From contig LVLI01000263.1 of assembly GCA_001687465.1 (NCBI GenBank), positions 62,001 to 126,000 of the forward strand: 64,000 nt of DNA, given 5' to 3'. Source of the DNA: Halocafeteria seosinensis. Lineage: Eukaryota; Sar; Bigyra; Bicosoecida. Below the pieces are notes generated by a model. That model was not told the origin of the DNA, searched no databases, and worked only from the letters and a program-made list of their open reading frames with translations. Position numbers and translations under genes: made by a program. Of the stretch, positions 45,871 through 57,854 are shown piece by piece; the first letter of the stretch is position 1, and each line of letters starts with the position of its first letter.

Positions 45871-47919
45871 CTACATTCTGTTAAAAGCTCCGGGAACTCC
45901 GGAGTTATAGTTCGGGTTATGTCCCGGTGCACCGGGCTGTTGCTGGTACATGCCGTATCCCGTCTGATAGGGAGGCATTCCGAAGGAGTTCCAACCGGTC
46001 GGCTGTTGTTGTCCCTCTGCTGCACCGTTTATAATGTTCATTCCTTGAACTCCGCCATTTAAATCCACACTGTTGAGTGCCTGAGGAAGCTTCGAAATGT
46101 CCCCCGTGCCAGTCGCTGTCCACGCGCTATGATTAGCGGCAGATGGGTCCGTCACACCAATCGCTGCAGGGGTGAATGTTTCAGCACCAAGGCCAAACTT
46201 TCTAGAGTCAGCATTACCGGCAAAGCTGTTCGGTACTCCGATTTGGGAGGCAGGGACAGAACGTTCCTTTGAGCTATTTGCAGACGCCAAGTCTGCGACA
46301 GGTGCTTTTCTGGAAGCTTCCTTCGACTGATTTCCCATATTTCTCTGTAGCCCCTGAAGCTGGTAGTTCAAAGAATCTATTAAAATTCGGCTCCCCCATT
46401 GGATTGGGTCTCCACTGTCGACGCTCGTCCCAACCGGAGTCGTCAATGTCGACGGTAACGAGAAAGATATATTACCCAAAGGGGCGGTGAGCGGGCTAAA
46501 ATCTTCAGTGTAATTCCCCGACAACGCAAGAGCAGTTAATCTGGAACGCTTACTCAAGAGCTCACCGGGCGCAACTACTACTTCCCCGTCTGCTTCAGAA
46601 CCACTATCCGGACTTGAAGAAAGGACAGCATCGTCCCGACTAGGAATTTGCTGAAATCGAGAATTTGCTTGCTGTTGTCTGAAGTTTTCAGATCGCTGTT
46701 GAAGTATCGCATTCGTCGCTTGCCTATCATCTAGCTCGCCATACTGTCCTTCACTACTCCCATTTCCGTAGTCAACCACTTTTATCGGGGCCGGAAAAAC
46801 AGCACGAGGTTTCCCGTTCTTTTCGATAACTTTTGCTCCTTCAGGAATACCAGGGTGTGCAATTTGTTGGAAGTTTTTACCGGCCTGCATTTCCTCCTTT
46901 GTAAACGATGGAGCAACTTCATCGACGTGATGTAAGTACAAACACTCAGGATTGTGACATGGTCTTCCTTGTAAGAACTGGTGACAATACTTTGTGGTTC
47001 CATACATCGCCCTGCAATAGTGCCTGATGGTTAAGCATTTGTACTAAAAACAGGGAAAAAGCACAACGTACTTAATGACCCGGCCATTGTACGTAAAACC
47101 ATCGAGAGCCCTGATAGCACATTCAGCATCTTCCCTGCATGTGAAAGTGATATAGGCACATGCACTATCGGGCCTTCCTGTACTTTCCCCTATCTTCCTG
47201 TTGACGACAATTTTTTTGATTTTGCCGTACTGTCCAAAGTATTCAGGTCTTCTCAGTAGCTGCAGTCGAGAACAGGACGTCACAACAAAATGGACACCTA
47301 AAACCACGCTACGAAAATGTTTTGCTTACAGATTCCCTCGCAATACTCATCGGCAATCCCACTACGTATACCAGGTTCTTCTGTAGCACTCGAACACCTC
47401 TTAAACGCGCTCTGTCCGCGGGCGGTATTGTTCGTGCCACGCTGGCACCTGTATTCGATTTCCTCTGTGGATCTCCCTGATTAACGCCAGAGGTTCTCTC
47501 ACTGTGACATATCGCGGGCGTAAACGATATGCAAACGTTAATACAGTCCCACCACTACGCGAGACTTACCCGGCTGCTGTACTGTCTCCGTTTAGGGATG
47601 ACATATCCTCAGAACCACTGCCGTTCAGTCCACTACTACCGTCAGCATTCATCGCTTCCATCTCCGAGGGATCTTTGAATTGAGGGTTCTCCGAGTATAT
47701 CTCCCTACATGCCGGGCACCGGCTATTGCCTTCTTCTCTTATTCTCTTCCAACAAAACATGCATACTTGGTACCCACATTGGCAGGGGAAGAACCGTCTG
47801 TCCTGTTCATCCCACGCCTCACAACATATCGGGCATACTTCCGAGTCACCTTGTATCTGTTTGTTGGTGATATTCACCAGCTCCTTGGCAATCGTAGCGC
47901 TACTCGCAGCTGTGACCAT
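45871..47919 (-). CDS. NOT4: CCR4-NOT E3 ubiquitin ligase NOT4
   Basis: Ubiquitin ligase attached to the CCR4-NOT deadenylase complex, acting on ribosome-stalled products and other targets. Four reverse-strand exons (47919-47570, 47501-47330, 47259-47072, 47011-45871) give 616 residues. The C4C4 RING lies at about residues 28-72 (CPICCEAWDEQDRRFFPC-x-C, then CMFCW and CPACR). The RRM follows (NLVYVVGLP near 158; PEYFGQYGKIKKIVVNR; AYITF). A CCCH zinc finger is at about 244-262 (YCHQFLQGRPCHNPECLYLH). This RING-RRM-C3H order is unique to NOT4. The C-terminal 340 residues are Gln/Ser/Asn/Gly-rich and disordered. It converges on the UBR/exonuclease gene with 68 bases between stops. Confidence 0.95.
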
Positions 47920-48714
47920 GGTTCACTGTCTGTCTGTCGAAGTGCAACAATGTCTCTGCCCCTGTTCACTTCTACTATCCAAGAGTCACCTGCACACGCA
48001 GTTTCATCATAAGCCAAACATGAAAGTAAGGAGGCACAAAAGTGAATATACCATCTAGAACATGTGATAGACCGAGTTTTTGCGCCCCACTATAAACCCC
48101 ACAAACTCGTTGTCAAGGACTCATCCATACAAGCGGTCATTTCATACAAGCATTACCTCCTATGTTAGACCTTCCCACAGTCATTTATCCCAAGTTTTCC
48201 ACAGCATACCAACGGAATGCCCTTTCTTGCAGGCTCCCGATGTCTCAACTCGCCCTCCCCCTTGGCCTTCCCCCGGAAATATTTTTTGTAGTTTTATCCC
48301 TAATCCCAACTTCTTAAGAACTGCAAGACACTCCTGAAGGGGGGCATTACGTACCTTTACCACATATATCTGTGTCCACAGGTAGGTGGGGGATATACAA
48401 TACTATCCCATCTGTCAGTCTGATCTGGGTAGGTTCACGCCCTGCGAGAACTATCGCCACAAACATGGCTGGGGTCCAATCGTCCCGGCACCTCGGACGG
48501 TGCAAAGTTGAAGTTACGAGTTCAACGACGGACGAAGAACTGCGAGACACAGTAAAGCGCTGCAAGTAGTTAGTTAGTTAGTTGTCCGGGTTGATCGTTG
48601 AATCGAGTTCGCGTAAGCAACTCGGAGGGTGTCTCATCTTGTTCGTCAGGGTTTGAATGGACAGTGGACTGCAGCAGCAGATTTGTGTGGCGTGTCTGGG
48701 AACATAACATCGCA
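47920..48714. promoter_or_regulatory. Divergent spacer between NOT4 and the first TMEM175 gene
   Basis: About 800 bases flanked by genes running away from each other. Pyrimidine-rich stretches and several splice-like sites occur, and a frame ending in DEELRDTVKRCK at 48372-48569 lacks a supported start. An AGTT tandem tract lies near 48565-48584. No gene is supported. Confidence 0.35.
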
Positions 48715-50994
48715 ATGGTCGTCTCTGTGGACAGATTCCTCGCCTTTTCCGACGCATACTTTGCCATCATCGGTAAGCAGCTTGCGTTTTCATTGGTGCA
48801 GAACCTGTGTGCTTCTCGTAGAGAGAGAGAGAGAGAGGTCAGAGTCCCAACGTTGTGTGAATTTCACAAGCGTGGTTGATTACTTACAGCTACTCTCATG
48901 GCGAACCATCTCGTGCAACTCGATGAAAAGACAGTGGACAAAATCAGATCCTCGGGGACCAGCTTTACTTTAGGAGACGCAATTGAAAACAATTTGGCTG
49001 GTGTCGGTATATTCTTTGTCACATTTTTGCTGATCGCCAAAGTCTTTGATGAGCACGCCACAGAGATGACAAACATCCCACGAATTCGTCCTGCGACAGT
49101 GACGGCACATATTATTGGCTTTTATCCTAGCGTTGGATTTCTGCCTGCGACAACGGCGTTCATATCTCTCTACTTTAGGGACAGCATTTACTCTTCAGTT
49201 CTGTTCTTTGTGAACCTGTTGGTGCTGGATATGGCTCGCGCATGGGTGCACCAGTCTCTAGTGAATCACAGCGACTGTGGAATCTTGGTACTATCAAAAG
49301 GAAAGATGGTTGTGGGACACCCTTCGTTGAAAGATTTCTTTGACGTAGGAAGTATACCGTTGCTAGGCTCCGTAGCGTCCAAGTACATCTGGCTTACTAC
49401 TGCTGTTGAAGCAACATCCCTGACTATTTGCATCGTGCTTGCAGTGCTTACAGGGGTGAAGCAACCCGGACAGTACTGGACAATACCGATTTATATTGTC
49501 TTGATACTCTTCGATGGTAATATTGCCGACTATCTCTGTTATCGCTGGATTCCACAGATAAACCAAGCGGCGAATCTGTTGTCCACTGGAATTGTACCAG
49601 CGCTCAACACAGAGGATGATAACAGGAATCGAATATCAGAAGCAGACATTGAAGATTATGAAAACTATTCGGATAACTTGCAATATACTCGTCAAGACGC
49701 TATCCCAGGTGAATATTACGTACAGTCGGCTGTAAGTACTTCGTTCGTCCGTGTCCCATGGCAGAATAACGAGGAAGCCTTGTTTCGTTAGCTGCAGGCA
49801 AGCAGTTTTGGTACGTCGCACTCACTAACCTTATTCAGCTTGTAGTCTTCACCGGAAAACACGCTATATTCAGGCCTTGATCGGCTGGTAGCGTTTGCGG
49901 ACGGTGTGTTCGGTGTGGTAGCAACACTGTAAGTGCACTTGAGTATATGATAGAGAGTTGTCACTTTACTTAAACTGTCGCTTGGTCGTCACAGCATCAT
50001 CCTCCAGATTAAACCTGAAACTGGAGCTCACGGGCAACCTGTTGAGTCGTTCAATACGTATTTACACCGACACTTTCGGGAGCTTATTAGTGCATTTGCC
50101 GTTCTCATGCTGGCAGCGTCTTTGTGGAATATGCATGCTACCCTTGTTCGAACAATGAGAATGTAAGTGTATTCCAGCTGGTTGTACTGGATCTCTCTCT
50201 GTCTCTCTCTCTCTTTCTCTGCATTACTTGTCGTCGAAACTCAGGTCGAATGATAACGTTGCTCGCCCATGCTACCGAGTGAATATGTACGTGCTATGGT
50301 TTCCTCCTGTCGGCAACGTGGGTCGAAGAATTCTTCATACATCGTTTATTGAAACAGGCTTATCCTGTCTGTGAGTGGGATTCTTCCTTTCTCGTTCTCT
50401 CTAGTGATCGATTTTCCTAGCGACTATCTTTCTGCGTAAGTCACTCCCGTTCTCCTCTGGCAGAGTTTACTACACTAACCCAGTCGGTCATTCAGGTTGA
50501 TTATTGGTATAGTTCTGCTTGTAGTCTCCCTAGGCTTTCTAATGTTCTTGATCCACGTGACGTACAAGTTCCGGAAGCACCAAATGAAGTCAAATGCTGT
50601 TGAAGCGGAGTTGTTGGACAAACCCCTCCGACAGTCAGCTTCGGAGAATGAACAACAGGAACGGGAAGCTATCTGCTTTAAGCGCCGAAGCAATCAAGTG
50701 AAAATAAAGCTATCGTTATTGATCCTCGGAGCCATTATCCTCATATGTTTAGGCTTAGCGGGTGGTGAGGGAGATGGGAAAATCCACGAGTGGGTGACTA
50801 CGAGTGTCCTCATCATCTTGGTACTAGGACTGGCTACAGAGCTACGTAAGTTGCTTATTGACAATCATAGCTTATCCCATTTACTCTGAGATGCCCTGGA
50901 ACTTGCAGTTGCCGAGAGCATCCTACAATGCTCTAGAAAGGTATTTGGGGAAGAAGATGAAGATATTGATCTCTCTTTGACTGGACGTACGTGA
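48715..50994 (+). CDS. TMEM175: TMEM175-family ion channel, copy A (intron-rich)
   Basis: Twelve-helix protein of the TMEM175 (DUF1211) family, which in animals forms endolysosomal potassium or proton channels. Eight exons (48715-48772, 48890-49731, 49846-49928, 49995-50162, 50245-50286, 50358-50435, 50496-50845, 50909-50994) give 568 residues. The family signature (R-x3-F-[ST]-D-x-x-x-x-I) occurs twice, as RFLAFSDAYFAII at the N-terminus and as RLVAFADGVFGVVATL near residue 311, each opening a six-helix repeat. In the first repeat the usual Gly after the Asp is Ala. The tail is acidic. Introns 1, 2 and 4 (117, 114 and 82 bases) carry or neighbour simple repeats, and intron 2 has a TAG acceptor. 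Copy B lies directly downstream in the same orientation. Confidence 0.85.
48820..48838 (+). repeat. (AG)n microsatellite in intron 1 of TMEM175 copy A
   Basis: Nine AG units in the first intron, ending 51 bases before the acceptor. Confidence 0.75.
50192..50220 (+). repeat. (CT)n tract in intron 4 of TMEM175 copy A
   Basis: Imperfect CT repeat with single G and T interruptions. It may serve as an extended polypyrimidine tract, as it ends 24 bases before the acceptor. Confidence 0.7.
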
Positions 50995-51813
50995 GTACAC
51001 GGTCTCGCACCGGTTGCAGTAGTTGAAGGCTTAACAGTAAATGCCGAGGTGAGAACGGAAGATGGAAGTATTGATCCGTCTCGTTCTGAGGCTCGCATCC
51101 CCAACCTCCCGAGGATGTGTTCCAACTAGGTTTCGACAACCAAAGTAGGTGCGATGAAACAAAGGGACACCGATAAACATTGTCGAAACCCAGTCTGATT
51201 CATTAAGCTGCCGTGAAATCCCAGCAGTTGGGCATGTTTCGACAACAGTCGATCGCTGGCAGTACTAGTTTGTATATCGAATCATTTGTGCTCGTTGGAT
51301 TGTAAGGATGCTCGTACTTGACTCGATCGTTTCCTTTAGTGGGTTGATTGGGTAAGCAGTTTCGGGACAGACGTATTTTCCGGCCTCTGGAGAATTGGAC
51401 CTGATTCGCCGTAAATCCCCACTTTCTGCAATTATAGGACTATTGCAATTCCCTTTTGCAGTAGATTACAAATAGGCAGTCCTTTAAGCGAGGCTTCAAA
51501 GTGGGGCCATGCGCAATTCATTGATAGGGGCCACAAATAGTCCACGAACCAACGAACACCATTCATGCATCCGCGTTCAGAACTTCAACCCCTATGAACT
51601 CTGTGTACCAGACTGTACCACCAGTATAACTGTGTGAGAGACTGCCGCCAGGTTGAAGTACGAGGTACGCTCCTCATTAGAATACTCCAACATAGAGTGC
51701 AATACCCATGGGCCATAGTATTGGCTACCATGTCAAGATGCCTCGATCTGCGAGTCAGTGCGTACGCGCAGTCGCGGCTCAAAAGGGTTGATTGGCCTTG
51801 GCATCCACTAAAG
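50995..51813. other. Spacer between the TMEM175 copies
   Basis: About 820 bases with no supported frame; holds the end of copy A and the promoter of copy B. Nothing recognisable as a third copy remains. Confidence 0.4.
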
Positions 51814-53502
51814 ATGACGGTCTCTGTGGAGCGATTTCTGGCATTCACCGATGCCTACTTGGCCATTATCGGTACGCATTTAGTACACTCTGTCAAATGT
51901 TTGGTTATCCTTATCATGTGAGTGATGCATGCAACAACTGCAGCTACGTTGATGGTTACGGCCTTGGTCCACCTGAAAGACAAGTCTATAGAGACAATAC
52001 AAAACGCTGAGAATGTGGAGCATAAACTGAGGGAGGAGCTGTCACACAGATACCTGGGAGTGGTGGTCTATTTCATCACGTTCCATGTCATTGCGCGGCA
52101 CTTTCTCATGCACGCAAAGGCGATGACGAGTATCCCCCGAGTCAAATTGGGTACCATCGCAGCGCATATTTTCGGATACTTCCCGGCAATTGCGTTTCTC
52201 CCTTCAACAACATCATTTTTGGCTACTTACTTTGACAGAAATGCTTACATCGGATTTGCCTTTTTTGGGAATTTGATTCTACTCTCTGTGGCCTCGGGAA
52301 TTGTTGATTACACCCTCATTAAAGATAGTGACTGCCGACTACTTGTTTTCTCGAGGAGCATCATGCATGTTGGACATCCGGATGTCCTGGAGAAGGTAGA
52401 TCAAAAAGGATATGCAATGAGATATTCTACTTCTGTATGGTATACTGTATACAGGATATGTGGAGACACAATTTCACTTTCCATTTCGATGGCTATTACA
52501 GTAGCCGTGGGGGTCGGCAGCTCACCGGGAGAGTGGTATTTGTATCCTATTTATGCTGTCTTGGCGCTGCTCCACAAATTTGTAGATCGTGTGGTCATCT
52601 CCAAATGCTTTCCACCTATAGCGCAAGTAGGAGCGACTGTACAGAGTCGTTCGCTACTAGGCGAGGCTCAAAGGGAACGGACTAGGAAACACAAGGCTTC
52701 GCTCTTCGACAAGTCTCGTCTGGAGGCATTCGCTGATGGTGTGTTTGGTATAGTGTCTACACTCATTGTATTGGAAATAAAACCCAATAGTGTCAGTGGT
52801 GAAGATTCGGAAGCACTAGGAGCATACCTCCACGAACATCGCGGAGAAATCATTTCGGCAGTTGTTGCACTGCTGCTGACGGCCTCGTTGTGGAATATTC
52901 ACGCGACAATGGTGTCCCTCTTGGAGAAGAGTGGGGATGACGTTACTCATTGGACGTTTCGTGTTAACGGTGTCGTTTTTTCTTGGGTTGGTCTTATCCC
53001 GTTTTCTATATCGCTTGTGACAGACTTCCCCAAACTGGCGTTACCTCCGCTAATTCTGGGGATAGTGTTCCTGTTCATTACTATGGCGTTCACTGTTTTC
53101 CTGATCCTGGTTACGCGAAAATTTACGAAGAGCAAGCAAGCCGAAAGAGACAGCCTCGTCAATAACGTAGATAGCTCAAGTGCACACCACGATGACGATA
53201 CAAGTGATCCTGATGTACTGCACTTCAGAAACATCGCAAATCAGGCCAAAGTAAAATTGGTGCTCTTCGGTCTGGAAGCATTTGCGCTAATTACATTAGG
53301 ACTAGTGCGTCTGCACAATGGACCAGCGCATCATGACTTCGTCATTACGTCCATAATGTTGGGTCTATTATTTTGCCTCAGTCTGGAAATGTTCTTGGAG
53401 ACGAGGCCGTACTTTAAGGAGTACGTAGACGACGATCTAGATCATCTCCGCGGTTCACAAGCGGAACAAGAGTTAAAAGAATATGGATCATTTGACTCGT
53501 AG
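51814..53502 (+). CDS. TMEM175: TMEM175-family ion channel, copy B (one intron)
   Basis: Two exons (51814-51871, 51944-53502) give 538 residues. The first exon has the same length as in copy A (58 bases) and splits the protein at the same point and phase (after AII-G). Every other intron of copy A is absent. The family motifs are RFLAFTDAYLAII at the N-terminus and RLEAFADGVFGIVSTLIVLEIKP near residue 278. Local matches to copy A run the whole length, for example AHIFGYFPAIAFLP against AHIIGFYPSVGFLP and AASLWNMHAT against TASLWNIHAT. The long cytosolic linker between repeats is shorter than in A. The C-terminal tail is acidic. Twelve transmembrane helices are expected, and both filter-associated motifs are retained. 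Confidence 0.88.
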
Positions 53503-53761
53503 TTGTTATCACTATCAACTTACAACTACCCCACGACTCTCGACCATAATCTAGGGTTCCGATCTTCAACCATCCACAAAGGACTTAAGTGGTGTGTTCC
53601 CTACCTAAATCTGTAATTAATATAGTATTTGTTGCATACACGTGTTGTCGCATAACATTTTGTCTGTATGCAATTGTCGAGTCTGTGAGTATGCCGCTGC
53701 GTTGTCAGGACATTTAATTAGGGGTATATATTCACGAGTTCGAGAGTGATGCACTAACGGT

Positions 53762-55335
53762 ATGGAATTACAAGGTGATTGGAGTTATGAAGAGCTATCA
53801 GACACAACAAAAATGGCTGCTAGACAAACTCCAGTACTACATAAATCTGGTAAAAAGTACACAGCTATCGCTGATGGCGATGGACGAAGCTCTGAAGCGG
53901 TTAATCCTCAGGATGGAAGCGTTGGCCCCACAACGTGTTGTTGCGGCTTATGCATTGTGAAGCGATATCAGGCATTTAGCAGCCCCCTGCTTTTGTTTAT
54001 TATTGGATCTATGGCTCTCTCACCGTTAGCAATGTAAGCATGATGTTAAATGATATGGGATGTATATACGCAGTCGTAACAATGCCACGACCATACTGCA
54101 GCACACCACATTTGTCGGAAAACGAGTGGAAGTCTACCACAGCGTTGCATTCGATACTTGGAATCGCTTGTTTGGCCCTGCTCGTCTGCACCACCTTCAT
54201 TGAACCAGGTATGCAGCTTGCACGAAGGGACGGTGTTTTCCGATGTTTGACTGACCACCAGTGCGAGCCTTTGCAGGCGTATTACCGAGAAACACGTTCG
54301 ACGAACCGATCATTCCCAAGACGAAGGAGTATAGTGACCTCCTACCATTTCGAACGATAGCGAGAGCTGATGCTGAAGTGGAAGTTCCTCCTGTTCTTGG
54401 AAGTGATACTCCCTCCTTAATCTCTCCATCCACTACACGTATCTGGACGATGCACCAAAATGAAGCCTATCGTAACTGGCACCAGAATTACAGGTACTGG
54501 GCCATAAGGAGAAACAAATACTCACAATTTGAAGCGGTTTACAATATGCAACAACGATTAATTAGTCATGAAGCTTGCAGCACCGGTGGAAGCACAACCT
54601 CTGAGATGATCCACTTGGAAGATATTTTTCCGCTACGAATCTGCTCGGTTTGTAATCTAATCATATATCCTCAAGTGGTTCATATGCAGTCGAAACTTGG
54701 TCACTGCGTTAATGGCTTTGACCACTACTGTCGCTGGGCAGGCAGTGTCATCGGTCATCGCAATTACGCTGCATATGCCAGTTTCCTCTTTTCGTTATGG
54801 CTATTCACCGGAAGCGGTGTAGTGTTTTCCGGCCTCGTTCTGGATTGTCTTGTGAAAGGAAGTGATTCCAGAAACGATTTAAAGGTAGCATTCGGCATGC
54901 GCCAGCAGTACCACTTGATTGCGCTGGGAATTTGCGGCCTGCTCCACTTAGTTATATTCTCTTATGTTTGTAAGTGGAGTTGCCTAGCATTGAAGTTGGC
55001 CAACCGGACCTTTCCACTTTCCGCTGCAGCATTCGTGGGCACCGTCCACCTTTACCTGCAAGCAAAAAAGTTGACTCAATCACAGCACATGTCGTTAGAC
55101 CAGTTTCGCAAAAAGTGAGCGCTGGATACACGAGCGTGAGTATTTCAGCTGGAATTCAATTCGTTTGTATGTTAACAGGTTTTCGCAAGCGCGCTTTGCA
55201 TTTAGGATAGGACACTCATTTATTCAAGGCTATAACGAAGGAGACTACCTTTATTGTTCTCAAATACCTAGTATAGTACTAGAGAGGACTACGTCTGCAC
55301 AGTACTTGCAAGATCAACTAAACGACGCATGCTGA
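53762..55335 (+). CDS. DHHC-family protein acyltransferase with DHYC and reduced zinc ligands
   Basis: Four exons (53762-54033, 54102-54208, 54277-55114, 55179-55335) give 457 residues. Two hydrophobic segments (LLLFIIGSMALSPLAI and SILGIACLALLVCTTF) precede EPGVLPR, which matches the family DPGxxPR element. The cysteine-rich domain begins CSVCN and contains FDHYCRWAGSVIGHRNY; the catalytic box is D275-H-Y-C278. Further hydrophobic helices follow, then a TQSQ motif. Compared with the family consensus, several zinc-binding Cys/His are missing (HM and SK where HC and C are expected, and Ser for the Cys five residues after the DHHC box). DHYC is active in yeast Akr1, so the box itself need not be dead, but the zinc site looks weakened. 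Likely a membrane S-acyltransferase or a non-enzymatic relative. Confidence 0.82.
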
Positions 55336-55419
55336 AGACGCAGTGCAGTGTAGGCTATCTCGCAATGAATGGCATGCACAGTAACGCGAATAGCGAATAT
55401 ATCAATTCTAATACACTTT

Positions 55420-56430
55420 TTATCGGTTGTTCTCTTCGTCCCCTCCGCTCTGCCTTTCGGATTCTTCTGCGTTTCGTTTCTCTTCTTCGCCTTCAAATGT
55501 TGGCAACGATTCTGTCTGGAGCTGGTATCTAGAGGCAGATTCAGCACTATCCTGGTAACCGGACATTGCCGCTTCCGTGACTGATTCTAATTGTAGAGGC
55601 TCTCCCGGTTTCCGATAAGCCCAAGACTTAGCTTCTTCAGGGATAGGTGACCGGCTTTGACGGCGCACTTCAGCCCGTTTCTTCCAAGAGTACCAGTTTC
55701 TAATTTTCTTATTTGTTGTCGCTTTTTCGGCCCTTGTCGGTGAGATAGCGTATGGGTGGTCTATCGGTACAAGTAGCGGGCGACCAAACTTCTTAATGAG
55801 TGTCATCTCCTTCCGGTACTGAGGTTTCTGTTTAGGGTAAGCTTCCCCGCGAGCTTGACGTATCTGTTCAAAGGCGCGCTGTCTCTCTCCCAAGACAACC
55901 TTAATTCGCGCCATTGTCTTCTGTACCTTCTTGAGCCTATGTCCATCCGGTTGGGCGATATTGCCTTGTGAATAAAAGAGTCGCTCTGAGAGTAGCATAT
56001 TTTTCTCTTTCAGACATACAAACCATAGCTTGTGCAAATCCTCAAAACTCTTTAATCGCAGTTCAGACGCTTTCCACGCCCTTCCTGTCAACACACCAAA
56101 ATGTCAAACAAATTTATGCCTAACTCTCATGTCCTTACATCCACTAAAATGTCACTACAGTGGTTGCTCCGTACCTGACTTGACGGCATCTTTGGCGTAC
56201 TGGTCCGGCCCAAAGAATTCGGCTAGTCCCATTCTAGCCGGCGTAGAACTTGTAAAATAGCGTATAGAATCGGCCTTTCCATCTCCGAATGTGTTTATGC
56301 GGTTCTGAGCTCTCCATAGCCGTGTGTATGCTGTGCCAGCCGGTGTCCAGCTTTTAACACTGTCTATAAGAGATTCACTCCTCCGAAGCAGCCCTAGGTT
56401 GCGGCTCGACACCGTCGTTAGAGGCCCCAT
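55420..56430 (-). CDS. MRPL47: Mitochondrial ribosomal protein uL29m (MRPL47)
   Basis: Large-subunit mitoribosome protein. Two reverse-strand exons (56430-56175, 56084-55420; intron 90 bases) give 306 residues. The L29 core is spread over the junction: AEFFGPDQ, then [25 protein letters not shown] and LKEKNMLLSER, the pattern that defines uL29m/MRPL47. The start at 56430 (MGPLTTVSSRNLGLLRRSESL) gives a convincing mitochondrial presequence; an in-frame ATG at 56637 would add 69 residues of less typical composition. The C-terminal 120 residues are charged and end with a Glu/Ser/Arg-rich tail, longer than in animals. It is divergent from ubiquitin-L40. Confidence 0.88.
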
Positions 56431-56714
56431 TATTCTCACCGGATTTCCCCCTCCAAAGCCTCTAAAATGGACTTGTATGCAAGCGACAAACCTAGGAGAC
56501 TCCATACTCCTAATTCCAGCCCCAACCACGGCAGGGCAGGCCCGAAGTTCCCGAACCTTACCCCGCCACGGTCTCGTTTTCATCCCAGAGCGGCTTCTCA
56601 TAGGTCCATTTAGGGTTGTTCCAAGGAGATTATACATAGAGGAAACTCAGAGTACAAGAGTGTATTGTCTGTGCTCATCGTGGTTTTAGGGGAAACACAA
56701 ACCGAGTAATAACA
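56431..56714. promoter_or_regulatory. Short divergent promoter between uL29m and ubiquitin-L40
   Basis: At most about 285 bases separate the two starts (78 if the upstream uL29m ATG is used), so the mitochondrial and cytosolic ribosomal protein genes may share a bidirectional promoter. Confidence 0.4.
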
Positions 56715-57350
<636 letters not shown>

Positions 57351-57854
57351 TTTCTTTGTATTACCAATGAGTATATGGCCTATGGGACAACCCCTTTTTT
57401 TGCACAACCCTTTGATATAACAATGCACAAAAATTTCTGTTGGTTGTGCTTGATTGCACGTGGAGAGTAATGTGTCTTCTTGGTATACTGGCAGAGTGCT
57501 CTGCCGACCCGGGCAGATAATGTGGTCGTCCAGACACGAGTATGTAAGGCTAGGTTTGCTTGCTCTCACCCATTTCCTTCCAAATCACCACTTTGCGTTT
57601 TCTACATTGTAATTTCGAGGGGGGAACTACGCTCTTTGTACTATTTCGCTTACCATCGACATCTTGAGTCACTGCTCGTCCAGCGAGATGTGAAGCTGAA
57701 AACAGCATTTGCTGAACACTCCACGGAGTCCACGAGTAGATGCGTATTGGCTCCATATATTGTTGTACGATCTCATAGAATTTTGTTTCATTCTGTCTCT
57801 GTGGTGCGTGGACCTTGCGAGTGGACGTGCAGCCGGCCGCAATTCTTGAACAAT

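Noticed and set aside
48080-48569. Two frames suggesting a spliced gene between NOT4 and TMEM175
   Set aside because: No ATG start, inconsistent phases across the splice-like sites, and no family pattern on either strand.
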